A DNA stretch of 64,000 nucleotides. Source: Pseudonocardia hydrocarbonoxydans (GTDB taxonomy: Bacteria; Actinomycetota; Actinomycetes; Mycobacteriales; Pseudonocardiaceae). The stretch lies in contig NZ_BJNG01000036.1 in assembly GCF_006539565.1 (NCBI RefSeq), positions 1 through 64,000 on the forward strand, read 5' to 3'. Both the position numbers and the translations under genes were made by a program. The notes under the pieces are model-generated. The model saw only the letters and a program-made list of their open reading frames with translations. It did no database searches and was not told where the DNA came from. How positions within the stretch are numbered: position 1 is the stretch's first letter; each line of letters starts with the position of its first letter. Positions 15,596 through 25,469 of the stretch are shown here, piece by piece.

Positions 15596-16009
15596 CTACT
15601 CGGCGTCGGCGGTGAGCTTGGCGATCTCCACGTCCAGGTCCATCCGGCCCTCCTCGTCACCGAACGCGACCAGCTCGTCGGTGGCCTCGACGAAGTGCCG
15701 CAGCAGGTCGCGGTCGACCTCCAGGACGGCGCGGCCGTCGGTGGAGCGGATCTCGATCTCGACGATGTCGTAGCCCTGCACCGTCTGCGGGCTCATCCGG
15801 ATGTCGCCCTCTCCGGTGGCCTCGTCCAGCGCGTCGCGCACCAGGTCGCGCGCGACCAGCCACTCGACCCAGCGGTCGGCCCTGGTCCGGACGGCGAGGG
15901 TGACGGCGAACGGGTCGGCGGCGTCGTAGCTCCAGCGCGTCACGACGGGAGCGGGCTGGCCGTGGAGCACGGTGAACATGTCCTGCGAGACCGTGTCGAT
16001 GGCGTCCAT
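15596..16009 (-). CDS. SsgA-family sporulation/cell-division regulator
   Basis: The 137-residue protein resembles SsgA-like proteins: WSYDAADPFAVTLAVRTRAD, VEWLVARDLVRDAL, GEGDIRMSPQTV and LEVDRDLLRHFVEATDELV follow the family's strand/helix order. SALPs localise cell-division and cell-wall machinery in morphologically complex actinomycetes. I chose ATG 16009 because AGGGGGCC lies just upstream and similarity starts there. No other division gene is nearby. Confidence 0.8.
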   Translation of the reverse strand: MDAIDTVSQDMFTVLHGQPAPVVTRWSYDAADPFAVTLAVRTRADRWVEWLVARDLVRDALDEATGEGDIRMSPQTVQGYDIVEIEIRSTDGRAVLEVDRDLLRHFVEATDELVAFGDEEGRMDLDVEIAKLTADAE

Positions 16010-16136
16010 GGTGGCCCCCTGGGGTCCGGGTGTCCGCCGCTGCTGCGACGGTGTCAACGAACAGATCGCCGGTCGGGCCGCCGACGCTTCACTTCCGGCC
16101 GCTGTTCACCCGAACAAGTGAGCCGGTCGCCGTCCG

Positions 16137-16547
16137 TCACGCCGGGGTGTCGGCGGTGACCACCCAGATGCCGCCGGCGTCGGTGCGGCCGGGCTGCTCG
16201 ACGGTCAGGACGTGGCGCGCCCCGCCGGGCCCGGTGACCTCGACGGAGCCGTCCGACGCGGTCGCCGTGGCGTCGGTCCAGCCCAGCGCCGCGGCGGCGT
16301 AGGAGCGCGCGACCTCGGCGGGGTCGAGCAGCCACGGCTGCGCCCCGCCGTCGGCGGCCTCCTGGAGGCCGGCGGCCTCCGCGTCGCTGCGGGCGGGCCA
16401 CGGCAGTTCCACCGCGGCCGCCGGGGCTCCGGAGGGGGCGGGCGGTGCGGGCGGGGAGGTCGACGGGGCGGGGCCGGTGGGGGAGCCGCAGCCGGCCAGC
16501 AGGGCGCAGGCGGCCACCGACGTCACGAGGATGCGGCGCAGGATCAC
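16137..16547 (-). CDS. Secreted lipoprotein, unknown function
   Basis: The 136-residue protein has a clear type II signal peptide: basic start MILRR, hydrophobic core, and lipobox LLAGC with Cys20 as lipidation site. A Pro/Ser/Ala-rich linker of ~25 residues follows. The remaining ~90 residues resemble a small alpha/beta domain (VEVTGPGGARHVLTVEQPG) with no family I can name. It is probably anchored outside the membrane. Confidence 0.75.
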   Translation of the reverse strand: MILRRILVTSVAACALLAGCGSPTGPAPSTSPPAPPAPSGAPAAAVELPWPARSDAEAAGLQEAADGGAQPWLLDPAEVARSYAAAALGWTDATATASDGSVEVTGPGGARHVLTVEQPGRTDAGGIWVVTADTPA

Positions 16548-16701
16548 GGGCCGGACGCTAGCCCGGCGGGCCGTCCCGGCCGCCGGCGTCCGCGCGGCGC
16601 GTCCGGGTGGCCCCGGCCCTCCGGTGGGACGGGGAGCGGCCGCGTCCGCCGATCACCTAGGGTTCGTCACCGGCAGAGCGGCTACTTCACGAGGTGAGCA
16701 G

Positions 16702-18390
16702 ATGACCGGGTCGGCAGAGGCCTTCTACGCGGCGCGCGCGTTCCTGCAGGAGCACCGGACCGACTACGACACGGCCTACCGCGACTTCGCCTGGCCGGAG
16801 ATCGACGAGTTCAACTTCGCGCTCGACCACATCGACGCCGTCGCGGCCGACCCGCAGCGCGGGGCGCAGCGGGCGCTGTGGATCGTCGAGGGCGACGGGT
16901 CGGAGGCGCACTGGACCTTCGCGGAGCTCTCGGAGCGGTCGAACCGGGTGGCCAACTGGCTGCGCGCCCAGGGCGTGGCCCGCGGCGACCGGATCATCCT
17001 CATGCTCGGCAACCAGGTCGAGCTCTGGGAGACCATGCTCGCAGCCATGAAGCTGGGCGCCGTCGTCATCCCGGCCACGACGCTGCTCACGGCGTCGGAC
17101 CTGCGCGACCGGCTCGACCGCGGCGCGGCCCGGCACGTCGTGGTGGGCGGGGCGGACGCGGCCAAGTTCGACGACGTCGAGGGCGACTACACGCGGATCG
17201 CCGTGCGCGGCGCACCCGAGGGCTGGCTCGACTACGCCGCCGCCGCGGACGCGCCCGCCGAATTCACCCCGGACGGGGTGACCCGGGGCAGCGACACGCT
17301 GCTGCTCTACTTCACCTCCGGCACCACCGCGAAGCCCAAGCTCGTCGAGCACACCCACGCCAGCTACCCCGTCGGGCACCTGTCCACGATGTACTGGATC
17401 GGGCTGGAGCCCGGCGACGTCCACCTCAACATCTCCTCGCCGGGCTGGGCCAAGCACGCGTGGAGCAACGTGTTCGCGCCGTGGATCGCCGAGTCCTGCG
17501 TGCTCGTCATGAACTACGCGAAGTTCGACGCCCAGAGCGTGCTCGACGTGCTCGACCGCTGCGGCGTCGACAGCTTCTGCGCCCCGCCCACCGTGTGGCG
17601 CATGCTCATCCAGGCCGACCTCTCGGGCCTGGCGAACCCGCCGCAGAAGGTCGTCGGCGCGGGGGAGCCCCTCAACCCCGAGGTGATCGAGCAGATCGAG
17701 AAGGCGTGGGGCGTCCGGATCCGCGACGGGTTCGGGCAGACCGAGTCGACCGTGCAGATCGGCAACCCGCCCGGGCAGACCGTCAAGCCCGGCTCGATGG
17801 GGCGCCCGATCCCCGGCTACCCGATCGTCCTGGTCGACCCGGCCACCGGCGAGGCGGGCGTCGAGGAGGGCGAGATCTGCATCGACCTGGCGCGGCGCCC
17901 GCTCGGGCTGATGGTCGGCTACGCCGGTGACCCGGAGCGCAACGCCGAGGCGATGGCCGGCGGGTACTACCACACCGGCGACGTCGGCTCCCGCGACGCG
18001 GACGGCTACATCACCTACGTCGGGCGCGCCGACGACGTGTTCAAGGCCTCGGACTACCGGATCTCGCCGTTCGAGCTGGAGAGCGTGCTCATCGAGCACC
18101 CGGCGGTGGCGGAGGCGGCGATCGTGCCGTCGCCCGACCCCGTCCGGCTCGCCGTCCCGAAGGCCTACGTGGTGCTGGCCGCGGGCTACGAGCCCACCGA
18201 GGAGACCGCGCGGGACATCCTGCAGTTCGCCCGCGAGTACCTGGCCCCCTACAAGCGGATCCGGCGCCTGGAGTTCTTCGAGCTGCCCAAGACGATCTCG
18301 GGCAAGATCCGCCGCGTCGAGCTGCGCGGGCGCGAGGGCGAGCTGCACGCCCAGGACGGCGCGACCCCACCCGGCGAGTTCACCCTCTAG
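16702..18390 (+). CDS. AMP-dependent acyl-CoA synthetase
   Basis: The 562-residue ANL-superfamily enzyme has the P-loop motif LLLYFTSGTTAKPKLVEHTH (about 205-224), GFGQTES (A5 motif), YYHTGDVGSRDADGY (A7), GRADDVFKASDYRISPFELE (A8, hinge Asp) and the catalytic C-terminal Lys in PKTISGKIRRVEL. This arrangement matches medium-chain acyl-CoA synthetases (AcsM-like): a carboxylate is adenylated and transferred to CoA. The chain-length preference is not visible. A hairpin just after the stop could terminate the transcript. Confidence 0.92.
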   Translation: MTGSAEAFYAARAFLQEHRTDYDTAYRDFAWPEIDEFNFALDHIDAVAADPQRGAQRALWIVEGDGSEAHWTFAELSERSNRVANWLRAQGVARGDRIILMLGNQVELWETMLAAMKLGAVVIPATTLLTASDLRDRLDRGAARHVVVGGADAAKFDDVEGDYTRIAVRGAPEGWLDYAAAADAPAEFTPDGVTRGSDTLLLYFTSGTTAKPKLVEHTHASYPVGHLSTMYWIGLEPGDVHLNISSPGWAKHAWSNVFAPWIAESCVLVMNYAKFDAQSVLDVLDRCGVDSFCAPPTVWRMLIQADLSGLANPPQKVVGAGEPLNPEVIEQIEKAWGVRIRDGFGQTESTVQIGNPPGQTVKPGSMGRPIPGYPIVLVDPATGEAGVEEGEICIDLARRPLGLMVGYAGDPERNAEAMAGGYYHTGDVGSRDADGYITYVGRADDVFKASDYRISPFELESVLIEHPAVAEAAIVPSPDPVRLAVPKAYVVLAAGYEPTEETARDILQFAREYLAPYKRIRRLEFFELPKTISGKIRRVELRGREGELHAQDGATPPGEFTL

Positions 18391-18391
18391 T

Positions 18392-18419
18392 ACGGGTACC
18401 CGCGGGAGCGGGAACCCGT
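18392..18419 (+). terminator. Putative terminator hairpin after acyl-CoA synthetase
   Basis: Inverted repeat with 12-bp arms and one mismatch: ACGGGTACCCGC, GGGA loop, GCGGGAACCCGT. It begins 2 bp after the stop codon. No U-tract follows, as is usual in high-GC actinobacteria. Confidence 0.55.
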
Positions 18420-18514
18420 CGGGCACGACACCATGGGACACGACCACTGAAACGGTTCCGGTACGCGGGGCGAACGCCCGGCGCCACCGGAACCGGCGGC
18501 GACGAGGGGGACTC

Positions 18515-18739
18515 GTGGACGTGACCCAGAAGTCCGGGCTGGCCGGCGAGATGGCCGCGATGCCGCACGTGTGGCGGCGGCTGCTCGCCGCCCACGTGCC
18601 CGACCGGCTGGGCCGCTGCACCTCGTGCCGGCACTCCAGCGGCTCGGGGGAGAAGTGGCCGTGCAACCTGCACCGGGTGGCCGCGGAGGCCGAGCGGCTC
18701 TACGACCTGCAGCTCGGTCAGGCGGTGGGTGCCGAGTAG
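18515..18739 (+). CDS. Small Cys-rich protein, possible zinc ribbon
   Basis: The ~74-residue protein contains RCTSCRHSSGSGEKWPCNLH, a C-x2-C ... C-x2-H arrangement suitable for one zinc ion, inside an otherwise helical chain (PHVWRRLLAAHVPDRLG before it, VAAEAERLYDLQLG after). I know similar short proteins only as actinobacterial hypotheticals. GTG 18515 or 18521 can serve as start; GAGGGGG (18504-18510) precedes both. Its 3' end overlaps the convergent flavin reductase by 22 nt. Confidence 0.6.
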   Translation: MDVTQKSGLAGEMAAMPHVWRRLLAAHVPDRLGRCTSCRHSSGSGEKWPCNLHRVAAEAERLYDLQLGQAVGAE

Positions 18740-19356
18740 TGCCCGGGCCAGTCCCGGTAGCGGATGCGGGTGATCTCCAGGAGCTCGCCGACGGTCGACC
18801 ACTCGTCGCGGCCGAGGCGGGCCAGCGGGCGCAGCCGGTCGATCCGGGGCAGGCCGCCGTCGTGCGGGTCGCCGTCGAACACGTCGGTGCGCACCGAGGC
18901 GTGCACGACCCGGCCGATGACGACGGTCGAGTCCCCGAGCGTCAGGGCCTGCTCCAGGCGGCACTCCAGCGCCACCGGTGACTCCGCCACCCGCGGCGGT
19001 GCCACCCGCTCGCTCGGCTCGGCCGTCAGCCCCACCGCGGCGAACTCGCTGACGCCCGCCGGGAAGTCCGTGCCGGTGGCGTTGACCTGCTCGAACAGCG
19101 GCTCGGTCGCCAGGCACACGACGAACTCGCCGGTCTCGCGCGCGTTGGTCAGCGAGTCCTTCACCCCCACGCTGGTGAACTGGACCATCGGCGGGTCGAC
19201 GCAGGCGACGGTGAAGAACGAGTGCGGGGCCAGGTTGTCGACGCCCGCGGCCGAGCGCGTGCTCACCCAGGCGATCGGGCGGGGCACGACCACGGAGGTC
19301 AACAGGCGGTAGAAGGGCCCGGCGCCCAGCTCGGTCGGGTCCAGGTCGGTGCGCAT
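18718..19356 (-). CDS. Flavin reductase-like (FMN-binding) protein
   Basis: The ~212-residue protein reads as a flavin-reductase domain: FYRLLTSVVVPRPIAWVSTR, NLAPHSFFTVACVDPPMVQF, DSLTNARETGEFVVCLATEP, then VIGRVVHASV. These split-barrel proteins bind FMN and reduce it with NAD(P)H or act as oxidoreductases. ATG 19356 (MRTDLDPTELG) looks like the family start; an ATG at 19368 is possible. The gene faces away from the cobD start across 57 bp. Confidence 0.88.
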   Translation of the reverse strand: MRTDLDPTELGAGPFYRLLTSVVVPRPIAWVSTRSAAGVDNLAPHSFFTVACVDPPMVQFTSVGVKDSLTNARETGEFVVCLATEPLFEQVNATGTDFPAGVSEFAAVGLTAEPSERVAPPRVAESPVALECRLEQALTLGDSTVVIGRVVHASVRTDVFDGDPHDGGLPRIDRLRPLARLGRDEWSTVGELLEITRIRYRDWPGHYSAPTA

Positions 19357-19413
19357 GCCCGCGATCATGCCCCGGACGCCGCGGCGCCGCGCGGCCCGTC
19401 GTAGGTTCGCGGC

Positions 19414-20505
19414 GTGAGATCGCGCGCAGCCGGGCTGCTGCTGGGGGTCCTGGCCGACGCCGCGTTCGGCGACCCGCGCCGCGGCCACCCCGTCGCCGGG
19501 TTCGGCACCGTCGCCGCGGCACTGGAGCGCCGGGTCTACGCCGACGGCCGCCTCGCCGGGGCCGGGTACACCGCGCTGCTGGTGGGGGCCGCGGCCGGGC
19601 TCGGGCTGCTCGCCGAGACCGCCGGGCGCCGGCGTCCGGTGCTCGGGGCCGCGCTGACGGGGGCGGCGACGTGGGCGGTCCTCGGGGGTGCGTCGCTGGC
19701 CGGGCACGGGGCGGCGCTGGCGCGGGAGCTGGGCGCCGGACCGTCGCCGGCCCACCGGGGCCCGGTGGGCCCGGGGCCGGACCTGGCCGCGGCGCGGCGG
19801 CGGCTGCCCTCGCTGTGCGGGCGCGACCCGGAGTCGCTCGACGCCGCCGGGATGGCCCGGGCCGGGGTGGAGTCGCTGGCCGAGAACACCTCCGACGCCG
19901 TGGTGGCCCCCCTGTTCTGGGGCGCGGTCGCCGGGGTGCCCGGACTGCTCGGGTACCGCGCCGTCAACACGCTGGACGCGATGGTCGGCTACCGGTCGCC
20001 GCGGTACCGGCGGTTCGGGTGGGCCGCGGCCCGGCTCGACGACGCCGCGAACCTCGTCCCGGCCCGGGTGTGCGCGGCGCTGTGCACGGTGCTGGCCCCC
20101 GCCGTCGGGGGCTCGCCGTCCGACGCCGTGGCCGCCTGGCGCCGGGACGCGGGCGGGCACCCGTCGCCCAACGCCGGACCGGTCGAGGCCGCCGCGGCCG
20201 GGGCGCTGGGCGTCGGGCTCGGGGGACGGACGGTGTACGCGCACGGGGTCGAGGAGCGGCCCCGACTCGGCTCCGGCCCGCCGCCCACCCCGGACGACCT
20301 GCACCGCGCGGCCCGCCTGTCCCGGCTGGTGGGCGCGGCGGCGGCGGCGGTGCTGGCGGTCGCGGTGGCCGCCCGGAACGGCCCCCGGACGCCGCGGCGA
20401 CCGCTCAGCGGGCGAGCGGGGCCTCGTCGTCCTCGCCGGACAGGGCGCGGCGCAGGGCGGAGCGGTCGGGCCGGCCGCGGCGCTGCAGCAGCTCCAGGCG
20501 GATGA
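19414..20505 (+). CDS. cobD: Adenosylcobinamide-phosphate synthase CobD/CbiB
   Basis: The 363-residue integral membrane protein shows the family hallmarks: [22 protein letters not shown] at the N terminus, [36 protein letters not shown] in the middle, [23 protein letters not shown] and [18 protein letters not shown]. (Quoted blocks are separate short motifs at about residues 8, 130, 185 and 250.) It joins aminopropanol phosphate to the adenosylated corrin f-carboxylate. The last ~33 residues are Arg/Gly-rich and overlap the SURF1 gene on the other strand by about 100 nt, so the functional domain probably ends near residue 330. Confidence 0.92.
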   Translation: MRSRAAGLLLGVLADAAFGDPRRGHPVAGFGTVAAALERRVYADGRLAGAGYTALLVGAAAGLGLLAETAGRRRPVLGAALTGAATWAVLGGASLAGHGAALARELGAGPSPAHRGPVGPGPDLAAARRRLPSLCGRDPESLDAAGMARAGVESLAENTSDAVVAPLFWGAVAGVPGLLGYRAVNTLDAMVGYRSPRYRRFGWAAARLDDAANLVPARVCAALCTVLAPAVGGSPSDAVAAWRRDAGGHPSPNAGPVEAAAAGALGVGLGGRTVYAHGVEERPRLGSGPPPTPDDLHRAARLSRLVGAAAAAVLAVAVAARNGPRTPRRPLSGRAGPRRPRRTGRGAGRSGRAGRGAAAAPGG

Positions 20506-21199
20506 AGTAGCCGAGCGCGACCAGGGCGATGATGCCGAAGGTGATCCACTGCAGGGCGTAGGACAGGTTCGTGAACGGCGCGCCGCCGCTGGGGGGCAGC
20601 ACCGGCAGCGGGGTGAGCACGCCCGGCTCGCCCGCGGCGAGCTGCAGCCGCCCCGGTTCGAGCGCGAGACCGGTGGCGGTGGCGAGCAGGCGCGAGTCGG
20701 CGACGTAGAGCTGCCGGAACCCGGCCTCGTCGAGCACGCGGCCCTCGGGGTCGGTCTGGTCGACGCGCAGCCGCCCGGTGAGCGTCACCTCGCCCGCGGG
20801 CGGTGGCGCGATCTCGGGGGTGACCGAGCCGCTGGAGGTCTCGACGGTGCCGCGCGCGACCGTCAGCAGGCGCCCGTCGGTGGTGCGGAACGGGGTGAGG
20901 ACCTCGACGGCGGGGCGGCCGTCGACGACGCGGAGGCGGACCAGGCCCTGGTCGTCGGGCAGGTAGGTGCCGGTGACCTGCGCCTGGCGCCACTCGACGT
21001 CGGGGGTGACGCCGAACGGGGTGATCGTGCCGATCGGGGCAGGCGGGGTGGCGGAGGCGGCGTCGATGGCCTGCTGCTGGGCCTCCCGCTCGGCCTCCCG
21101 GCCGAACTGCCACGGCGCCAGGAACGTGTAGCAGGCCACCACGAACGCGAGCACCGCGAGGACGAGGGCCAGCCAGCCCGGACGCAGGAGGAACCGCAC
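20405..21199 (-). CDS. SURF1 family cytochrome-oxidase biogenesis protein
   Basis: The 264-residue protein has the SURF1 layout: an N-terminal membrane segment followed by the W-Q motif ([13 protein letters not shown]), a periplasmic domain with [20 protein letters not shown] and TVARGTVE, and a second membrane helix near the C terminus ([20 protein letters not shown]). SURF1/Shy1 proteins assist haem a3 insertion into cytochrome c oxidase. It diverges from cobQ with only 18 bp between starts and overlaps the cobD tail. Confidence 0.9.
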   Translation of the reverse strand: MRFLLRPGWLALVLAVLAFVVACYTFLAPWQFGREAEREAQQQAIDAASATPPAPIGTITPFGVTPDVEWRQAQVTGTYLPDDQGLVRLRVVDGRPAVEVLTPFRTTDGRLLTVARGTVETSSGSVTPEIAPPPAGEVTLTGRLRVDQTDPEGRVLDEAGFRQLYVADSRLLATATGLALEPGRLQLAAGEPGVLTPLPVLPPSGGAPFTNLSYALQWITFGIIALVALGYFIRLELLQRRGRPDRSALRRALSGEDDEAPLAR

Positions 21200-21217
21200 G
21201 CCCCTACGGTAGTCGGC

Positions 21218-22723
21218 GTGCGCGGAGGACTGCTGGTGGCCGGGACGACGTCGGACGCGGGCAAGAGCGCGCTCGTCGCCGGGATCTGCCGGGTGCTGGC
21301 CCGGCGTGGGGTGCGGGTCGCGCCGTTCAAGGCGCAGAACATGAGCAACAACTCAGTGGTGACCCCCGACGGCGGCGAGATCGGCCGGGCCCAGGCGATG
21401 CAGGCCCACGCCTGCGGGCTCGCGCCGAGCACGGCGTTCAACCCGGTGCTGCTCAAACCGGGCAGCGACCGCAGCTCCCAGGTGGTCGTGCTGGGCCGGG
21501 TCGACGGGACGGTGAGCGCCCGGTCCTACTACGACCGCAAGGCCGCGCTGCTCGACGTCGTCGTCGACACCCTCACCGACCTGCGGCGCCGCTACGACGT
21601 GGTGGTCTGCGAGGGCGCCGGCTCACCCGCGGAGATCAACCTGCGGGGCTCCGACATCGCCAACATGGGGCTGGCGCAGGCCGCCGACCTGCCGGTCGTC
21701 GTCGTCGGCGACATCGACCGCGGCGGGGTGCTCGCCCACCTGTTCGGCACCCTCGCCGTCCTCGACGCCGCCGACCAGGCCCGCATCGCCGGGTTCGTCA
21801 TCAACAAGTTCCGCGGCGACCCGGGGCTGCTCGCGCCAGGGCTCGACCAGCTCCGCGCCCTCACCGGACGCCCGACGCTCGGCGTCGTCCCCTGGGCCGA
21901 CGGGCTGTGGCTCGACGCCGAGGACTCGCTCTCGGTCGTCTCCGACGGCGTGCTCGGCCGTCCGGCCCCGCCGCACGGCGACGCCTGGCTGCGGGTCGCG
22001 GTCGTCCGGTTCCCGCGGATCTCCAACGCCACCGACGCCGAGGCGCTGGCCTGCGAGCCGGGTGTCGCGGTGCGCTACGTCACCGAGGCCTCGCGGCTGG
22101 CCGACGCCGACCTGGTCGTGCTGCCCGGCTCGAAGTCCACCGTCGCCGACCTCGCCTGGCTGCGCCGCACCGGGCTCGCCGACGCCGTCGCCGCGCACGC
22201 CCGCGCCGGGCGCCCGGTGCTCGGGATCTGCGGGGGCTACCAGATGCTCGGGCGGCGGATCGCCGACCCGCACGGCGTCGAGACCGGCGACGCCGTCGGG
22301 CTGGGGCTGCTCGACCTGGAGGTCGAGTTCGACGTCGACAAGCACCTGGGCAACCCCACCGGCACCGCATGGGGCGAGCCGGTGCGCGGGTACGAGATCC
22401 ACCACGGGCGGGTGGTGCGGTCCGGGGACCCGGGGCTGGTCGGCCCCGAGGGGTCCGAGCGGGGACACGTGTGGGGCACCCACTGGCACGGCCTGCTGGA
22501 GAACGACGGCTTCCGGCGCCGGCTGCTGGAGCGGGTGGGCCGCGCGGGGTTCGTCGCGGCGCCCGACACCTGCTTCGCCGACGAGCGCGAACGCCAGCTC
22601 GACCTGCTCGGCGACCTCGTCGAGCAGCACGTCGACACCTGCACACTTGAGCATGTGATCAGTCACGGTGCGGGCCCGGACCTCCCGACGGTGACCTCCG
22701 GTCTGGCAGGGTCCCGTCCGTGA
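21218..22723 (+). CDS. cobQ: Cobyric acid synthase
   Basis: The 501-residue two-domain enzyme has an N-terminal dethiobiotin-synthetase-like ATPase ([42 protein letters not shown]) and a C-terminal class I glutamine amidotransferase domain. The latter has nucleophile Cys338 in GICGGYQML and the active-site His in HWHGLLEN (about 424). It amidates positions b, d, e and g of adenosylcobyrinic acid diamide. GTG 21218 starts directly in the first strand. The stop overlaps the chelatase start (GTGA). Confidence 0.95.
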   Translation: MRGGLLVAGTTSDAGKSALVAGICRVLARRGVRVAPFKAQNMSNNSVVTPDGGEIGRAQAMQAHACGLAPSTAFNPVLLKPGSDRSSQVVVLGRVDGTVSARSYYDRKAALLDVVVDTLTDLRRRYDVVVCEGAGSPAEINLRGSDIANMGLAQAADLPVVVVGDIDRGGVLAHLFGTLAVLDAADQARIAGFVINKFRGDPGLLAPGLDQLRALTGRPTLGVVPWADGLWLDAEDSLSVVSDGVLGRPAPPHGDAWLRVAVVRFPRISNATDAEALACEPGVAVRYVTEASRLADADLVVLPGSKSTVADLAWLRRTGLADAVAAHARAGRPVLGICGGYQMLGRRIADPHGVETGDAVGLGLLDLEVEFDVDKHLGNPTGTAWGEPVRGYEIHHGRVVRSGDPGLVGPEGSERGHVWGTHWHGLLENDGFRRRLLERVGRAGFVAAPDTCFADERERQLDLLGDLVEQHVDTCTLEHVISHGAGPDLPTVTSGLAGSRP

Positions 22724-24855
22724 CCCAGGTGCAGTTCCCGTTCTCCGCCGTCGTCGGCCACGACGACCTCCGTCTCGCGCTGCTGCTCAACGCCGTGCAC
22801 CCGGGCGTCGGCGGGGTGCTCGTGCGGGGGGAGAAGGGCACCGCCAAGTCGACGGCCGTGCGTGCGCTGGCCGCGCTGCTCCCCGCGCTGGACGTGGTGC
22901 CGGGGTGCCGCTTCGGCTGCTCGCCGTCGGCGCCGGACCCCGGCTGCCCCGACGGCCCGCACGGCGGCGGGCCCGCGGAGACCCGCCCCGCGCGCCTGGT
23001 CGAGCTGCCCGTCGGCGCCACCGAGGACCGGCTCGTCGGCTCCCTGGACCTGGAGCGCGCGCTGTCCCACGGCGTCCGCGCCTACCAGCCGGGCCTGCTC
23101 GCCGACGCGCACCGCGGCGTGCTCTACGTCGACGAGGTCAACCTGCTGCACGACCACCTCGTCGACCTGCTCCTCGACGCCGCCGCGATGGGCCGCGCGC
23201 ACGTCGAGCGCGACGGGGTGTCGGTGTCGCACGCGGCGCGGTTCCTGCTGGTCGGGACCATGAACCCGGAGGAGGGCGAGCTGCGGCCGCAGCTGCTGGA
23301 CCGCTTCGGGCTCGCGGTCGAGGTGCGGGCGTCGCGCGAGGTCGGCACCCGGGTGGAGGTCGTGCGACGGCGGATGGCGTTCGAGGACGACCCGGCGGCC
23401 TTCGCCGCCGGGTGGAGCGCCGCCGAGGCGGAGACCGCGGCCCGGATCGTCGCGGCGCGCGCCCGGGTCGGCGCGGTCGCGCTGCCCGACGCCGAGCTGC
23501 GCCGCATCGCCGCGGTCTGCGCCGCGTTCGACGTCGACGGGATGCGCGCCGACCTGGTCATCGCCCGCGCCGCGGTGGCGCACGCCGCGTGGCGCGGGGC
23601 GGAGGCGGTGGAGGAGCAGGACGTGCGCGTCGCCGCCCGCCTGGCCCTGCCGCACCGCCGCCGTCGCGACCCGTTCGACGAGCCCGGCATGGACGAGAAC
23701 GCCCTCGACGACGCGCTGCGCGACGCCGCCGGGCAGGACGGCCCCGGCCAGGACGACCCCGGGAACGGCGGCTCGGGCGATGGCGGCCCCGGCGATGGTG
23801 GCCCCGAGGACGGTGGCCCCGAGGACGGCGGCCCCGAGGACGGCGGCCCCGGCGATGGTGGCCCCGACGACGGCGGCCCCGACGACGACGGCCCCGGGGG
23901 CGGCGGCCCCGACGGGGGCGGGAGCCCGGATCCCGCCCGGGCGAACGGCACCGTCACCCGACCGGACCGGGCGAACGGCCCGCTCGCGCCGGCGCGGGAG
24001 GGCCCCGGCTCCCCGCACGCCGACGCGCCCGCCCCGCCGGCCACCGCGACGTTCCGGGCCCGCCGGCTCGAGGTCCCGGGCGTCGGCGAGGGCGCGCCGG
24101 GCCGGCGCTCGCGTGCCCGCACCGACGCCGGGCGGGTGGTCCGCGCGGGCGCCGGGGCACCCACCCGCGCCGCGGACGTCCACCTGGCCGCCACCCTCGC
24201 CGCCGCCGCGCCGCACCAGCGCTCCCGCGGTCGCCGCGGACCGGGCCTGGTCCTGCGCCCCACCGATCTGCGCCGCACCGTGCGGGAGGGGCGGGAGGGC
24301 AACCTCGTGCTCTTCGCCGTCGACGCGTCGGGCTCGATGGCGGCCCGGACGCGGATGTCGGCGGTGTCGGGGGCGGTGCTGTCGCTGCTGCGTGACGCCT
24401 ACCAGCGCCGCGACAAGGTCGGCCTGGTCACCTTCCGCGCGGGCGGCGCCGAGCTGGTGCTGCCGCCGACCTCCAGCGTGCCCGCGGCGCATGCCCGGAT
24501 GGCCGGGATGCGGACGGGCGGGCGCACCCCGCTGGCCGAGGGCCTGCTGCGCGCCCGCGAGGTGCTGCGCGTCGAGCGCCTGCGCGACCCGCGTCGCCGC
24601 CCGCTGCTCGTGCTGCTCACCGACGGGCGGGCGACCGTCGGCGTGTCCGGCGACCCGGTGGCCGACGCGTGCCGGGCCGCCGCCCTGCTCGCCGCCGACG
24701 GCGTCGCGACCGTCGTCGTCGACTGCGAGAGCGGGCCGGTCCGCCTCGGGCTCGCCGCCCGGATCGCGGCGGCCGCCGGGGGCGAGCTCGTCGGCATCGG
24801 AGAGCTGAGCGCCGACCGGGTCACCGGCGTCGTCCACGCGGCGAGGGCGGCCTGA
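22720..24855 (+). CDS. Fused ChlI/ChlD-type chelatase ATPase, probable cobaltochelatase partner
   Basis: The 711-residue protein contains an AAA+ ChlI domain (Walker [13 protein letters not shown] about 38-49; Walker [13 protein letters not shown]; sensor [20 protein letters not shown]) and a C-terminal von Willebrand A domain with the MIDAS motif FAVDASGSM and [11 protein letters not shown]. The two are joined by a Gly/Asp/Pro-rich linker of tandem pentapeptides. In actinobacteria such fused subunits are thought to replace CobS/CobT as the ATPase partner of CobN for cobalt insertion. Its place between cobQ and cobO, coupled on both sides by overlapping start/stop codons, supports this. Magnesium chelation for chlorophyll is excluded by context. 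Confidence 0.88.
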   Translation: MTQVQFPFSAVVGHDDLRLALLLNAVHPGVGGVLVRGEKGTAKSTAVRALAALLPALDVVPGCRFGCSPSAPDPGCPDGPHGGGPAETRPARLVELPVGATEDRLVGSLDLERALSHGVRAYQPGLLADAHRGVLYVDEVNLLHDHLVDLLLDAAAMGRAHVERDGVSVSHAARFLLVGTMNPEEGELRPQLLDRFGLAVEVRASREVGTRVEVVRRRMAFEDDPAAFAAGWSAAEAETAARIVAARARVGAVALPDAELRRIAAVCAAFDVDGMRADLVIARAAVAHAAWRGAEAVEEQDVRVAARLALPHRRRRDPFDEPGMDENALDDALRDAAGQDGPGQDDPGNGGSGDGGPGDGGPEDGGPEDGGPEDGGPGDGGPDDGGPDDDGPGGGGPDGGGSPDPARANGTVTRPDRANGPLAPAREGPGSPHADAPAPPATATFRARRLEVPGVGEGAPGRRSRARTDAGRVVRAGAGAPTRAADVHLAATLAAAAPHQRSRGRRGPGLVLRPTDLRRTVREGREGNLVLFAVDASGSMAARTRMSAVSGAVLSLLRDAYQRRDKVGLVTFRAGGAELVLPPTSSVPAAHARMAGMRTGGRTPLAEGLLRAREVLRVERLRDPRRRPLLVLLTDGRATVGVSGDPVADACRAAALLAADGVATVVVDCESGPVRLGLAARIAAAAGGELVGIGELSADRVTGVVHAARAA
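23776..23925 (+). repeat. Ten 15-bp units encoding the GDGGP-type linker
   Basis: Ten in-frame 15-bp units encode the pentapeptide family [15 protein letters not shown] inside the ChlI-ChlD linker. The unit length keeps the frame, so copy number can change without breaking the protein. Confidence 0.85.
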
Positions 24856-25469
24856 TGCCGCAGGGCAGGGTGGAGCACACCCCCGACGACGGGCTCACGA
24901 CCCGCCAGCGCCGCAACCGGCCGCTGCTCGTCGTCCACACGGGGACGATGAAGGGCAAGTCGACCGCGGCGTTCGGGCTGGCGCTGCGCGGGTGGAGCCA
25001 GGGCTGGTCGATCGGGGTGTTCCAGTTCGTCAAGTCGGCGAAGTGGAAGGTCGGCGAGGAGGCGGCGTTCCGGGCGCTGGACCGCGTCCACGCCGAGACG
25101 GGCGAGGGCGGGCCCGTCGAGTGGCACAAGATGGGGGAGGGCTGGAGCTGGGCGCGCAAGCCCGGCACCGAGGCCGACCACGCGGCCGACGCGCTGGAGG
25201 GCTGGCGCGAGATCCGCCGGCGGATCGAGGCCCAGACCCACGAGGTCTACGTCCTCGACGAGTTCACCTACCCGCTCAAGTGGGGGTGGGTGGACGTGCA
25301 CGAGGTCGTCGAGGTGCTGGCCGCGCGGCAGGGCCGCCAGCACGTGATCGTCACCGGGCGCGACGCGGCGCCGGAGCTGATCGCCGCCGCCGACCTCGTC
25401 ATGGAGACGACGAAGATCAAACATCCGATGGACGCCGGCCAGAAGGGCCAGCGGGGAATCGAGTGGTGA
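24855..25469 (+). CDS. cobO: Corrinoid adenosyltransferase
   Basis: The 204-residue protein is CobO/BtuR type: P-loop VHTGTMKGKSTAAFGLALRG (about 27-46), FQFVKSAKWKVGEE, KMGEGWSWA, LDEFTYPLKWGWVD (Walker B equivalent), VIVTGRDAAPELI and the closing KHPMDAGQKGQRGIEW. It transfers the 5'-deoxyadenosyl group from ATP to Co(I) corrinoids. ATG 24855 shares a base with the chelatase stop (TGATG). Confidence 0.95.
   Translation: MPQGRVEHTPDDGLTTRQRRNRPLLVVHTGTMKGKSTAAFGLALRGWSQGWSIGVFQFVKSAKWKVGEEAAFRALDRVHAETGEGGPVEWHKMGEGWSWARKPGTEADHAADALEGWREIRRRIEAQTHEVYVLDEFTYPLKWGWVDVHEVVEVLAARQGRQHVIVTGRDAAPELIAAADLVMETTKIKHPMDAGQKGQRGIEW

Noticed and set aside
18505-18518. Single GGGGGACTCG match as a third location of the 22-bp repeat family
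   Set aside because: Only one partial core, no 22-bp periodicity; it also serves as the ribosome-binding region of the small Cys-rich gene. Probably coincidence.
23776-23925. CRISPR-like array from regularly spaced repeats
   Set aside because: Units are contiguous 15-bp codon repeats without spacers and lie in a coding linker.
22663-24837. 724-codon antisense frame over the chelatase gene with [19 protein letters not shown] repeats
   Set aside because: The repeats are the reverse reading of the GDGGP linker repeat. No start or family supports it.
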